A DNA stretch of 23,364 nt from contig BFEA01000286.1 in the NCBI GenBank assembly GCA_003427395.1, forward strand, positions 277,001 through 300,364, read 5' to 3'. Position 1 is the first letter of the stretch. Each line of letters opens with the position of its first letter. A model generated the notes under the pieces. That model was given only the letters and a program-made list of their open reading frames with translations. It did no database searches and was not told the DNA's origin. Source of the DNA: Chara braunii. Lineage: Eukaryota; Streptophyta; Charophyceae; Charales; Characeae. The translations under genes were made by a program, and so were the position numbers. Below, piece by piece: positions 8,798-18,027 of the stretch.

Positions 8798-10153
8798 GTA
8801 GGTAACCCCCTCCGGGACTTCACGAAGGAAGACAGGAGGAGGGCCAACGAAAGGGTTAGGGACTATCGCTGGAACGAGGGCCGGTTAGAAAAACGAAAGA
8901 CGGACAGTAGTGGGATTTGGATGGTAGTACCGCACCCGTTCATGAGGTCGACTGGGTTAAGACGACGCACGAAGAAACTGCAGCCCATTTCGTTGTCCGA
9001 ATCACGGAGGCGGCCATCAAGAAAAATGAGTGGTATTGGTCCAATATTCGTGATGATGTGAAATTCATCGTCGCGAACTGCCAGGTCTGCGCTGTTGACA
9101 AGGCGTTGATTCAACCGCCAAGATCGATAGTGCCGACGGTAGTTGAACGGCCGTTTCATGGGGTTAGCATAGATACTACCGATATTGTGGTGCCCCCTGG
9201 ACGTAATAGCTGCGAGTATTCAATCCTACTGGTATTCGTTGACCACTTTTCGAAATCGATTGATGCATATCCGTGTCGTACACGACAGGCGGCTGAAATT
9301 GCGCGATACGTTAACCGGTTTTTAGGGATGCACTAGGACACAGAGGAAATCCTGACCGACAATGGGGTAGAATTCAGAGGGGAAGTTTTAAGGAATTTGG
9401 TCGTACATGGCATCGCCATTCGGAACACTGCACCCCACATGTCGCAATCTAACGGCCTGGTAGTAAACGCAAATCGGGTGATAAAGACAGCGTTGCGACG
9501 AAACATCGCGGCACGGGATCCGAGGCCCTGGCCCAATATCGTAGATCACATCTTGGTGGTCCATCGGGGAACGCCTCACGAATCGACGGGCCTTAGCCCC
9601 TTCCAATTACGAACCAATAGCATAGCTTGTGTCCCGATCTCGAGCCTCCCCGATGAATCATCATTGAACCGACGACCCACGAGAGCCACGGTTCAGGACA
9701 AGGCCAAGCGGCACATAGAGCTGATAGAACGGTCCCTTCTCCGATTAGCCCGAAAGAGCCAGAAAATAACTGAGTTGGCCCACGGCCGACAGGTCCGTAG
9801 CTACGAGGCCCGAAATGGGAACGCAGGACCACGGCCGCAGTATAAATTAGGGGACTTGGTGCAGGTGAGGAAATGTGCTCGCCAAGGGAAGATAGCGCCA
9901 CGATTCTTCGGGCGATTTCGTGTGATCGAACGGGGTGAACGCCATGCGCCTCGTGTCGGAGGTCTCGGGAAGCCAATCGGCTCGACTGATCGTCCGCCAC
10001 GTGTCCTATCTTCGTCTTCTCCCTTCCTCTCCATCTCCAGCTGTGTCTGCTTCCTCCTTCGCTACAGAGGAGGACGACGACTCTTTACCGCTCTCATCCC
10101 CTCCTGCATCTTTTGCCCCTTCTCATACCCTGTCCCCATCGCCATCGCCATAA
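8798..10153 (+). pseudogene. int: Integrase with C-terminal GPY/F-like module, inactive
   Basis: Integrase joins the DNA copy to the genome. The pol phase continues after the 8795 stop (IWMVVPHP), shifts one frame near 8930, then gives the zinc-binding N-terminus (VHEVDW...THEETAAHF...CQVC). The core has Asp 9172 (VSIDTTD) and Asp 9358 (LTDNGVEF), with TAG 9334-9336 between them. The expected catalytic Glu of the NG-x-V-E motif is GTA, Val, at 9463-9465, so the enzyme is dead. The C-terminal module (YKLGDLVQV, APRFFGRFRVIE) shifts frame near 9930 and continues as NAMRLVSEVS...RHVSYLRLLPS, the usual HVS-L landmark. A Ser/Pro-rich tail ends at TAA 10151-10153. No chromodomain is visible. Confidence 0.87.
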
Positions 10154-10185
10154 GTTTTCTCACTGAGCGGGCTCTCGGCGATCAC

Positions 10186-10632
10186 ATGTTGGTGCCACGT
10201 GGCGACATTTCGGTAATTCGGCAAGTCCATCACCCGCGATTCAATCCAGATCTTCTACGGCTCGCGCAGTTCTTCTGTACCACGGGAGTGTACGTGGCGA
10301 CGGAGTTCCGATTCACGGGCCATCGTCAAGCGATCGTGTTGGCAGAGGCGTTGGCTGTTCGACGGCTGTCAGCACCGAGAGTTCGCCACGTGTCTACCAT
10401 CGTCATCTTCGGCGGTGATATTAGCACAATCAGCCCTCTACGACACAAGACCATCCGGACGTCGTTCAGGGAGTGGGGCCAGCAGCTGGCAACGGAGTGG
10501 AATCAGTGGCTTACTCGCCGTGGCGATGATCTTGTCCCCACAGATGACATCGGCGTCGGAGGAATCCGAACATCTCGACACGAGCCGGCGGTGGTGCTTC
10601 CGGAGCTCGTTCCCTTCCTGCGTCCTCAATGA
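10186..10632 (+). CDS. Accessory ORF A of the retroelement, unknown function
   Basis: From ATG 10186, 33 bases after the likely end of pol, runs a 148-codon frame beginning MLVPRGDISVIRQVHHPRF. I do not recognise the family. It has a mixed hydrophobic and basic composition, like a folded domain (FRFTGHRQAIVLAEALAVRRL; SFREWGQQLATEWNQWLTRRG), and no membrane segment or zinc motif. It is in phase with the integrase core, so a naive reading fuses the two. The HVS-L tail in another frame argues that pol ends first. It overlaps ORF B by four bases (ATGA 10629-10632), and the two were perhaps one gene before mutation. Confidence 0.5.
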   Translation: MLVPRGDISVIRQVHHPRFNPDLLRLAQFFCTTGVYVATEFRFTGHRQAIVLAEALAVRRLSAPRVRHVSTIVIFGGDISTISPLRHKTIRTSFREWGQQLATEWNQWLTRRGDDLVPTDDIGVGGIRTSRHEPAVVLPELVPFLRPQ

Positions 10633-11747
10633 ACCCCTCCCAACTCTCTACCTTCACTCTCCCATCTCTCTTCCCTACCTTCTGGCAGTCTAACCTTTAC
10701 CCCCGTCTCTCCTTTCGTCTAGAATCACTCGCTGTTCCCCTCCTCGATCGAAGACGGTGGGAACTGTGGTGCGAGCACTTTGTCGATCTTTCGGTGTGTT
10801 TGGTCGGGGTGCAGATGACGTGGACGAGGGACATAGAGCACCGCGCCTGGATCGAATACGTGGAGTTGTTGATCATCCAAGCTTGGAGGACGGAGGTGGA
10901 AGGAGACCTGCTCGGGTTTCTATCCGGATTGGTGCGGCCTGGGCATCGACAACTGATCGTACAGAAGCTCACGATTCCCCTCGCGCAGCTGGTCGACGAT
11001 CTCCCTCTCGATATCGTTTCTCAATGCGACGAGAGTCCGGTCCCGCATGTCCTTTCACGAACTCTGACGTGGTCGGCCTGCCTCGAAGAGCAGGGAGGTA
11101 ACAACAACCCGCCATCGCAACGAGAATACCAGGTCCCGCGGAGGATAATTGACCTCGCCTTCTTTCAGCCTCGAACGGCCTCCGAAGACGAAGGGCTAAT
11201 TCTAGAGGAGGAAGAAGAAGAGGGCGTAGAGGAAGGCGACGAGGAGGAAGAAGAGGAAACCTCCGAAGAAGCAGGAAGTTACAGTGAATACAGCGAGAAA
11301 GAGTCAGGTGGTGGTGAAGAAGAAGAAGAAGAAGAAGAAGAAGAAGAAGAAGAAGAAGAAGAAGAAGAAGAAGAAGAAGAGGAAGAGGATCAGTTGGAGG
11401 AAGAGGAGGAATCTGAGTGGGAGACTTTGGGTGAAGAGGCGGAATGCGCTGAGACTCGGGAGGAGGATCCCGAGGCGGCACGAAGGAGAGAGGAGATCGC
11501 AGCCGGGAAGCAGCCGCTGGAGTTCGCAAGTGGAGTGGATCTGTCGATCCCGAACAACCCGGCCAAGGATCCCGAGCCGCCCAAGAACGACAATGGGAAC
11601 CTTGCTACCGAGACTTCGAGCGCACCGGCCCGACGTCGACGGAGTCGATCCCCCTCCCCCTCCACCTCCGCCTGTCCACCAGTTCGAGCTCGTACCGATG
11701 CGGGGCATCGGGCTTCGTCCCCGGTCCTTATCCCGTCGCCCCCGTGA
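10629..11747 (+). CDS. Accessory ORF B: acidic protein with poly-Glu tract
   Basis: This is a 372-codon frame. Residues 1-150 look globular (LDRRRWELWCEHFVDL, DIEHRAWIEYVELLIIQAWRTE, GFLSGLVRPGHRQLIVQKL). The next part is strongly acidic, with a run of about 24 Glu encoded mostly by GAA repeats at 11316-11387. The C-terminus is Arg/Ser/Pro-rich (ARRRRSRSPSPSTSA). The family is not recognised. Hypothetical acidic proteins of this style are, as I recall, frequent in Chara repeats, but I cannot verify that here. In the +2 phase a Pro/Ser-rich frame continues without a break to 11959, so the TGA at 11745-11747 may be due to a frameshift and the original C-terminus was longer. It lies between integrase and the 3' LTR. 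Confidence 0.55.
   Translation: MNPSQLSTFTLPSLFPTFWQSNLYPRLSFRLESLAVPLLDRRRWELWCEHFVDLSVCLVGVQMTWTRDIEHRAWIEYVELLIIQAWRTEVEGDLLGFLSGLVRPGHRQLIVQKLTIPLAQLVDDLPLDIVSQCDESPVPHVLSRTLTWSACLEEQGGNNNPPSQREYQVPRRIIDLAFFQPRTASEDEGLILEEEEEEGVEEGDEEEEEETSEEAGSYSEYSEKESGGGEEEEEEEEEEEEEEEEEEEEEEEEDQLEEEEESEWETLGEEAECAETREEDPEAARRREEIAAGKQPLEFASGVDLSIPNNPAKDPEPPKNDNGNLATETSSAPARRRRSRSPSPSTSACPPVRARTDAGHRASSPVLIPSPP
11316..11387. repeat. (GAA)n microsatellite encoding poly-Glu
   Basis: Near-pure GAA triplets with a few GAG at the right end. In ORF B they read as Glu. The other phases give Lys or Arg runs that I treat as shadows. Confidence 0.85.
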
Positions 11748-12225
11748 CCACCTCACCCTCCGCCAGATCACCACCCGCATCACCTTCCCCCTTAATCCCT
11801 TTCCAATCGACACCTTCCGCTTTTTCTACGCCACCCGTCTTGTTGTCACGGTTCATCCCCATCCCTCTACCCGGTTTGCCACCCCTGTCTTCTGTCTCCA
11901 CGCCCTTCTCTTTACTGTCGCGTGGTGAGGCCACAACATCATCGAGGTTTACTGCATGATCACGGGCACTATCCCCACATGCGAAAACCACGATCACTTC
12001 CGCATGGCACTCTTCCGTACTTTCACCACCCTCTACCCCGACTATCTCGTATCCCTTCCTCATAGTGGTAATCGATTCCCTTGCTTTCATCGCATCATCC
12101 GATATCAGGAGCTTCCAATGACAGTCGCGGGATTAGAACGCTTTCTACCCCCGCTCCCGACTAACCCACCCCCTCGCCATGCCCCCATGTATCGTCTTCC
12201 CTTTCCTCTTCCCGTTGGTCATTGA
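11744..12225 (+). pseudogene. Possible continuation of the accessory gene (Pro/Ser-rich, then unknown)
   Basis: Two consecutive open segments follow ORF B. The first (phase 2, to TGA 11957-11959) is Pro/Ser-rich and in style continues the C-terminus of ORF B. The second starts at ATG 11956, overlapping that stop by ATGA, and runs 89 codons (DHFRMALFRTFTTLYPDYL, FHRIIRYQELPMTVAGLERF) to TGA 12223-12225. Its composition looks protein-like but is unrecognised. Whether these were one reading frame with ORF B, or separate, cannot be decided from one copy. Confidence 0.3.
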
Positions 12226-12474
12226 TGCACGGTTGATTGACACGTGTCACGGCGATGACACAAATAATCCCCTCCTTGGATTAAAGAGAGCCCTTCCAGA
12301 GGAATCTTTAGGAGAGAGCCGTGTTTGCCACACTGGATGACTTCCACACTCCTTCGCACGGTTGGTGGCAACGTAGAAAGCTCCGCGTGTCGATCGATTA
12401 GAGAAATCGACACGTGTCATAATGACAAGCAAGCAGGAGCTTGCTTAAGATTGGAACCCCCAGGGCGTCACATA
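12226..12474. other. Non-coding 3' end of the retroelement interior
   Basis: No gene. CACGTGTCA motifs occur near 12241 and 12412, an AAGCAAGC/GCTTGCTT hairpin at 12427-12446, and GGGCGTCACA at 12463-12472. A good purine tract directly before the 3' LTR is not visible, which is unusual because plus-strand priming needs one. The purine-rich AAAGAGAG and AGGAGAGAG near 12280-12320 are far away. Confidence 0.5.
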
Positions 12475-12481
12475 TGTGACG
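12466..12481. repeat. 16-bp perfect palindrome across the interior/3' LTR junction
   Basis: CGTCACATATGTGACG reads the same on both strands and spans the LTR start at 12475. Its left half repeats the sequence that terminates the 3' LTR at 14948. Confidence 0.8.
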
Positions 12482-14948
12482 AACCAATTTCTGTTCCGCG
12501 TGATTTTCTGCGCGATGACAATGAGGGGTCCTAAGATGGGAAGGATGGGCCGATTACGGGAGATAGGGATCGAAGGGAAATTGCATCAGTGTCCTCGCCT
12601 CTTCGTCTTTCTGTGTCGCTTCTTTTTTATGGCTGGGTTTCGGGCCGGGCAAGTCCCGAGATGGCCGATTGAGTGGCTGTCATGCTGATGAAGGCGCGAT
12701 TAATAATGTTTGACGTCGCTTCTTTCTTGTTCTGTTGTCGGGTTTTAGGCCCGAAGGTCGCGCAGGAAGTTTTGCTCCTTTTTTAATTTCTTTCTCAAAT
12801 TTTGTCGACCCCTCGATGGCTCTCGGAATTTTGGACTTTCTTTTCAGAATTTTCGTTTTATTAAATTTCTTTTTTAAAATCAGTTTAGGAATTCAGGAAT
12901 TTAGGAATTCGGGATTTCTTTTGCCGCGCGTTGTCTTTCTTGAGCGCGTCTTGTTGCGGCTGCAGTGGAGCTCTGATTAGTCGGCGCCCTTAATCTCATG
13001 TGTAACTGTAATTTTTGGGCAGGCACCATTGTAACTGTATCTCTCTTCTTGAGCTTCATCCTTCCCGCCCTCTCCTTTCCTTTTTGTCGTGGATGTCTAG
13101 CCCGCGGGCTGCATGATCGGATCGATGCGTGGAGAGTGGCTACGTCCCCCACACCTCGGTCTGGCCATGCAGAACGTAGGCTCTCCCTCTCCTAATCTCC
13201 TTTCTAAGTCCTTGCAATTCCGGGTTCTTCGCGCTTGCATGCATGCTATAAATTTCGGTTGCGCGATTAGACAGCTCTCTTAACCGGTTGCTGGAAACTC
13301 AGGGTAGCGCGATTAGTGAGGGTAGGCTCACGAGCGAAGTAAGAGGTGAATTGAAGTGGGAGTCGGGCGACCCGACGGGCTGGTGCCGAATGCGCGGGGT
13401 TGACGCGTGGGGCTGCGACGGAATGTAGCGCGCAGGCGAACCTGACGGGTGCAGGAGGACTAAGCGGGGTGACGACTTCATGGGTTGGTGCGTGACGACG
13501 GGCAGTCCGCATCGGAGAGAGGGAGAAAGGAAGAGAGAGCTAAGGTTGATGGACGTGGATTTGCAATTTTTTTGGTTTTTTCCTTTAATTTTGTATATAA
13601 GTTTTGATTTTGGCTCGAGCGATTCGCTGTTATTTTCCTTCGACATCTTTGTTTTGATATTGGACTTTGTAGGAGGTCTCATTCTGTTTCGATTCTTCCT
13701 CTTCTGCGTGTATGGAATGAACTAGTTCGGATGGAATGATATGTTTGTCGTTTTTGCCTAGTCATCATCATTGCTTGTCACTTTGATCCACTGTTAGTAT
13801 GGTAGGAGCTCTGATGTTGTTGCGATGTCTAATGTGTAATGACACCATGCATACTCGAAAATTATTGTTTGTGGGGCCACGGAGGATTAGATGATTGAGT
13901 AGTCATCCATGACACGTCGCGATTTTGCATGAGGGATTAAATTTTCACTTGGGCGTAAGCGTCGGCCAACAGGCTCGAGTGCAAGTGAACACCTTGTATG
14001 GATACGTGTAACCGCGATCCGAATTGCGCAGCCTACACGTGTCCACGCGCGGCGAGTCGCGATCTCTGACGAACCTGGCACCTCCATTATCGGGATAGGT
14101 GAGGAACCGTCCTCCTTTCAAACACCTGAACTGACACGAATTTCCGACACCATATCTGGAGATCCCCCTGTCAGTTAGACGCGTACGGAAGGCTCCCAAT
14201 ACACCGTGATGACAACTTGAAGATGACGGACACATGGGACTCAGGGTACTTCGAACCTTGGGTAAGAGAATATCTTAGGCAGAGACGCCCAAAATTTCCC
14301 TGTCTAACCGAGAACCGATTGTGCCCCAGGGAGTTTCGTTGTGCCGTAACCAGCGATCCAAGGTGCCCCGATTACCCAACTACGTATAACACACAATACT
14401 TCATATCCCCCGGCTTTGTCGTTGTCACTACCAATTTCCCTCTCTTTCGTCTCCTCCTCCCGTATCACCAACTCATGGTGGTACAGTGGAATTCCATCGC
14501 CCCGTATTGGCCTTGCACGCCGTGCAGAAATTGCAGGCGACGCAGCCACCGCCGAACCCCGGGAGCTACAGAGCCTAACCATAACACGCGGCGACAGACG
14601 CCACGTGTCTGCACCCGAAGATCCGACTCATAAGAATCGTAACCCCCACGAACGGGCCCCTCCCGAACCGCCGTCACCAAAACAGATAGATCGGACGGCC
14701 CTCGATGCATCACGCATGCCATCTGGCTTATGACTGCACGACACTGACCGCCATCCGACCGGAAGCAACCCACCCCTTAGCCCTATTGCATCTATGACCC
14801 TGGACCCTTGCCATAGGAGATCTCAGTTCTGACCTGGGACTCTACCCCCACTTCCCCCAAAAATCCTTGGCACACCCCTTCTCGCAGTTTCAGGCCCACA
14901 TCCCACTCCGATCAGGAAGTCGCGTCGGGCGTGAGGTTGGGCGTCACA
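12475..14948 (+). repeat. 3' LTR
   Basis: Direct repeat of 1650-4108. It starts TGTGACGAACC and, taken to GCGTCACA, has 7-bp inverted TGTGACG/CGTCACA ends. Similarity to the 5' LTR itself stops at 14940 because the 5' copy lacks the last eight bases. Substitutions and 1-8-bp indels separate the two copies. Confidence 0.9.
13247..13254 (+). promoter_or_regulatory. TATA box of the 3' LTR
   Basis: TATAAATT in the context GCATGCTATAAATTTCGG, conserved with 2421-2428. If active it would drive transcription outwards into 14949 and beyond. Confidence 0.55.
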
Positions 14949-16050
14949 AGGGTGCCCTCAGTCGGTGCACCCATGAGGTAATGAAATACACACCTGAATT
15001 TGAATCCCTACGAACTCAAATGAGTTCGAACAAGAGTGGGCGCAACGCTGCCGGGAGGGATGCACCCCGCGTATGAAAAACTGGTCGGAGCGGTGTCGGT
15101 CGAGGGTGCGATGTGGGAGCGAACCGTCGTTCACGGTGGTATTGGCGCGCGGCGATGGTTGGCGGAAAGCGGTAGGATGGGCGTTGCGGCTGTATGGTTG
15201 AGGGCGTAGGTTGAGATTGGCTTGGGGAGTCGTTGCCTCTTATAGCGGGGTTTTATCAGGAGGTGGGCGGCGCGACGTTGCGGCTGTACGGTGTGGTGAA
15301 GGGGGGGAGTGTAGAGGTTGATTTGGCGGTCATGGCGGTTTTTTTGAGTGCCAGGTGACGTGAACCACAATCTTGGGGCCCGCCAGCGTGCTTACGTCAC
15401 ACGTGTAACGATGATTGAGTAACCTCGTCGGCTTCATATTCTATCGAAGTGGCGCACGAGAAATGAATCCCCGTCAGCTATGATTTGGAAGAGGAGTTCC
15501 GCGGCTGATGATGTAGATCTTCAGCGACATCCTATTTGATCTGAAGAGCTAGGCGACGTGAAGGGGTGAAGACGCAAGGCGAGAGAAGGTAAGTCACGGG
15601 AGAGTTCGGTGATGAGAGAAGGGTAGGATATGGTGTCGTGGGGAGTACGGAGTCCTGTTCCTATGAACCAGGTAGGTGGGGCCTGCTGTCCTTGTCTTGT
15701 GTTCGTAAACCCGTCCCCCTTCCTCAACAGTATGGAAAAGGTAGAGTTAGGGTAGCTTGAACCGCATGTGGCAACTCGTTAACAGGTTTGGCGAGGGGTG
15801 TCACACGGTTTTCGTTTCCTTTCAGGGATTGAAGATGGTCGTTCATATCTTTGGTGTTGGCTTTGCTTTGTGCCCAGATGCTAGCAGTGGGAGGAAGGTA
15901 GTACTTCTTTTCCCAAGGATGCAGGGGTACGGTTTGAGAGGTGGGAGGTAAGTGTTTGAGTTGAGGAAGAAGGGACGAAAATTGGTATTAGTGGATTACG
16001 ATTCTGCCCACGTGCCGCCTGGCTTCCTTACAATTCGAAACCTACAGATA
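14949..16050. other. Non-coding flank to the right of the retroelement
   Basis: No gene recognised. Small structures are present: a perfect CGAACTC/GAGTTCG hairpin with a 4-nt loop at 15011-15028, and a 13-bp direct repeat CGTTGCGGCTGTA at 15182-15194 and 15276-15288. Open frames here are short and unlike known proteins. Confidence 0.5.
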
Positions 16051-16560
16051 TTTTTGGATAATAATTGTTAATTGTGAATCTTCTGATTGCGATCCATAAT
16101 TTCTCAACACTCTGATTGTGAACTTTTTGATTGCTTTCTGATTGTTTCTGATGGTTTCCTTTGATTCTACCTTCAAAATACTTTTCATCCCAAGAATTCA
16201 CTTGTTAAAATGAAAATCGTAAATCAGACTCTGCTTCTTGCTGTCCTTAACAACGACCTTAACTACGATCAGGATTATCCACTTGATTTTAGATATTCAT
16301 GAGTCAAATTTCGGACACCTCAGATAGATTTCATAAATCTCGTTTTAAATCTTAAAATCGTAAAACTTCTAAGAGATGTTTCAGATAAGAGTTCCTAATT
16401 TTGCAAACCTAATATTTCCTTAGTCTTGATTACTGTCGTTCCCTTTGATGATTCTATCTTATGATCTCTCTCTTCTTGGTCGTCAAAGTTGTCAGAAGTT
16501 GTTTTGTAGCCAAGGTCGGGTAATGGCTCCGGCATCTCAATTTTCTCCCATTAAAAACCT
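16051..16560. other. AT-rich non-coding segment
   Basis: Base composition drops to clearly AT-rich compared with the retroelement. TCTGATTG occurs three times at 16082-16144. No coding potential recognised; an intron or old repeat is possible. Confidence 0.4.
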
Positions 16561-16662
16561 AACGGGGCATCTTGATGAGCTTTTGGGGACCTGCTTTGAA
16601 GTAAGGGGCCAGGGCATCAAATGATTCTTTACAAGGACGGAGAGGGGGAGGAAATAGGGCTG

Positions 16663-16775
16663 CTCGATGGGTACCGGCTAGAGGGGCCTCTTATCAGATG
16701 CGATTGGCGTCAAGTAGTTTAAGCTGGCTGATGGGTACCGGCTGATGAGAGTGAACTCTGGCGCGATTGGCGTTG
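16663..16775. repeat. Degenerate 63-64-bp tandem duplication
   Basis: GATGGGTACCGGCT begins at 16666 and again at 16730, and GCGATTGGCGT at 16700 and 16763. A third GCGATTGGCG near 16950 is followed by GGCCGGTACCGGCC. This looks like an imperfect tandem repeat of about 63 bp, with no coding frame maintained. Confidence 0.5.
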
Positions 16776-17340
16776 GGCAGTGCTAGTTCACCACCTCGAC
16801 GACGGAGACTGGGATTCTTGTGGGGGCAAAGAGTGTCAGGGTGATGATGGTGCTCGGCCCCCACGGAGAAGAGGCTCTCTGAAGTTCTTCACGAGGACGG
16901 AGTTGGGAAGGACGAAGGTGATTGGGAAGGAGGAAGTTGGTAGTGGATGCGATTGGCGCTGAAATTTCGGCCGGTACCGGCCACTGGCCGCTAACTTCAC
17001 CCGGATCAGTCTGCGCTTCTTCCCTTCGATGATGGAGGCATGATTGTTCTGTGGGGCTATTTTTCTAACAATAGGTTGAGTGGGATGTGGATGGTTGGAT
17101 ATCAAGCGTCCTATTAGCGAAGGGGCTAGCTTGTAGGATGGAAAAAGGGTACAGCAGCAGTGGAGATGGTGGCTCGGCTGCAGTAAGTCTTGCCGGAGTA
17201 AGGTAAAGAGGATTTGATGAGGGGGCCTCTGTGTTGTTTTCTGAATTTTGCCTATTTTGAAGTTTCTGTAGTAATTTTCTCAGTAGAGCAAATTTCTTCT
17301 TAGCCCCGGGATCTTGAACTTTCAAAATTCCTTTTAAATT
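16776..17340. other. No recognisable gene
   Basis: Contains the palindromic GGCCGGTACCGGCC near 16968 and short open frames on both strands with no family resemblance. It ends where the twin-hairpin retroposon begins. Confidence 0.35.
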
Positions 17341-17355
17341 CTATGTCAAAATTTC

Positions 17356-17445
17356 ATATGGGACGCTGGGCCCGGTTCCCAGCACGTGCTGCTCCCCACG
17401 AATAGATTGGAGCCTCGTCTTAAAAAAAAAAAAAAAAAAAAAAAA
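17356..17445 (+). mobile_element. Twin-hairpin retroposon copy, plus strand, A-tailed
   Basis: ATATGGGACGCTGGG starts the copy. Hairpin 1 is at 17365-17383 with the stem GCTGGG/CCCAGC, spacer ACGTGCT, hairpin 2 at 17391-17413 (GCTCC/GGAGC), then CTCGTCTT and 25 A's at 17421-17445. It is nearly identical, in opposite orientation, to 17551-17605. No target duplication found. Confidence 0.75.
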
Positions 17446-17533
17446 GTTCATAACTCTGAATTTACCTGGGGCTGGTCAGTTGGAAGATCCACTGTTCTTT
17501 CTTNTGCNTAANTNANNANATNTTNNACACCCG

Positions 17534-17607
17534 TTTTTTTTTTTTTTAAGGCTCCATTCTATTTGTGGGGAGCAGCACATGCTGGGAACCGGGCCCAGCG
17601 TCCCTGA
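17534..17607 (-). mobile_element. Twin-hairpin retroposon copy, minus strand, A-tailed
   Basis: The T-run at 17534-17547 is the tail. Hairpin 2 is at 17551-17573 and hairpin 1 at 17581-17599 (GCTGGG/CCCAGC on the minus strand). Over 55 bases it matches 17359-17413 with three mismatches, so the two copies form a large inverted repeat around the N-containing segment 17504-17526. Confidence 0.75.
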
Positions 17608-17756
17608 TATAATTGGAAGTTGCATGTTGGGGCCGGGGACCCCGCAATCTACCCGGGAAAACACACACGGAAAAACTCGGAGTTATGGGAGCATTACCCG
17701 ACTTCGCTTTTGAGAGAGAAAAAAACTATTCCTGGTTGGAGGGGGAAAAAAAAAAG

Positions 17757-17776
17757 AAACGGGTCCAGCGTCCCAG
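17757..17776 (-). repeat. Fragment of the twin-hairpin family
   Basis: On the minus strand this reads TGGGACGCTGGACCCGTTTC, the first half of hairpin 1, and then breaks into a T-rich tract. The second arm is missing. Confidence 0.5.
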
Positions 17777-17910
17777 ATCAAGCATAATCATCCTATTCAT
17801 CAGGCCTCGCCACATCACTGTCGAAACGGAAAAAGAAGGTAAAAGAAAAACTGAAAGAGGGGGGATAGCACCTGACAGTAGCACTACGAAGCCCTCTCAG
17901 TCTGCTACAG

Positions 17911-18009
17911 TCTTTACCCGAATACAACGTACCGTCATTATAGCTGGATTTGGGCTATCTTTCCATCTAAATACAGCCATAATGACCGTACGTTGTATTC
18001 GGGTGAAGA
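17911..18009. repeat. Long imperfect hairpin, 31-bp stem and 37-nt loop
   Basis: The left arm 17911-17941 pairs with the right arm 17979-18009. All positions pair except one C-C mismatch and one G-T(U) wobble. The loop spans 17942-17978. The size and near-perfect stem fit either a foldback transposon end or a miRNA/siRNA precursor. No target duplication or terminal motif was found to decide between these. Confidence 0.65.
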
Positions 18010-18027
18010 AGGTAGGGCTGCCAGATA

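Larger units (their letters stand above)
1650..14948 (+). mobile_element. Ty3/gypsy-like LTR retrotransposon, degenerate
   Basis: Two long direct repeats (1650-4108 and 12475-14948) bracket a primer-binding site, gag, an aspartic-protease region, reverse transcriptase, RNase H, a PHD finger, integrase and accessory ORFs, all on the plus strand. Protease-RT-RNase H-integrase order assigns it to the Ty3/gypsy group. The LTRs differ at 3 of the first roughly 150 aligned bases and at similar density elsewhere by eye, so the insertion is not recent. Multiple frameshifts and stops, plus lost catalytic residues, make it non-autonomous. No 5-bp target duplication is visible (TAGCG on the left, AGGGT on the right), so one end is probably rearranged. 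Confidence 0.92.

Noticed and set aside
9934-10185. Integrase fused directly to accessory ORF A as one protein
   Set aside because: The HVS-L integrase tail and its stop at 10151-10153 are in a different phase, so the apparent fusion through 10153 is probably due to the frameshift near 9930.
11284-11928. Lys-rich frame and minus-strand Phe/Leu-rich frames over the GAA tract
   Set aside because: They are shadows of the GAA repeat; the Glu phase joins plausible protein on both sides.
10151-12225. Envelope-like gene
   Set aside because: No signal peptide, transmembrane segment or glycosylation-rich ectodomain is visible in the accessory frames.
14949-15030. tRNA or tRNA-derived SINE head after the 3' LTR
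   Set aside because: GAATTTGAATCC and GAGTTCGAAC recall a B box, but no cloverleaf or properly spaced A box can be drawn.
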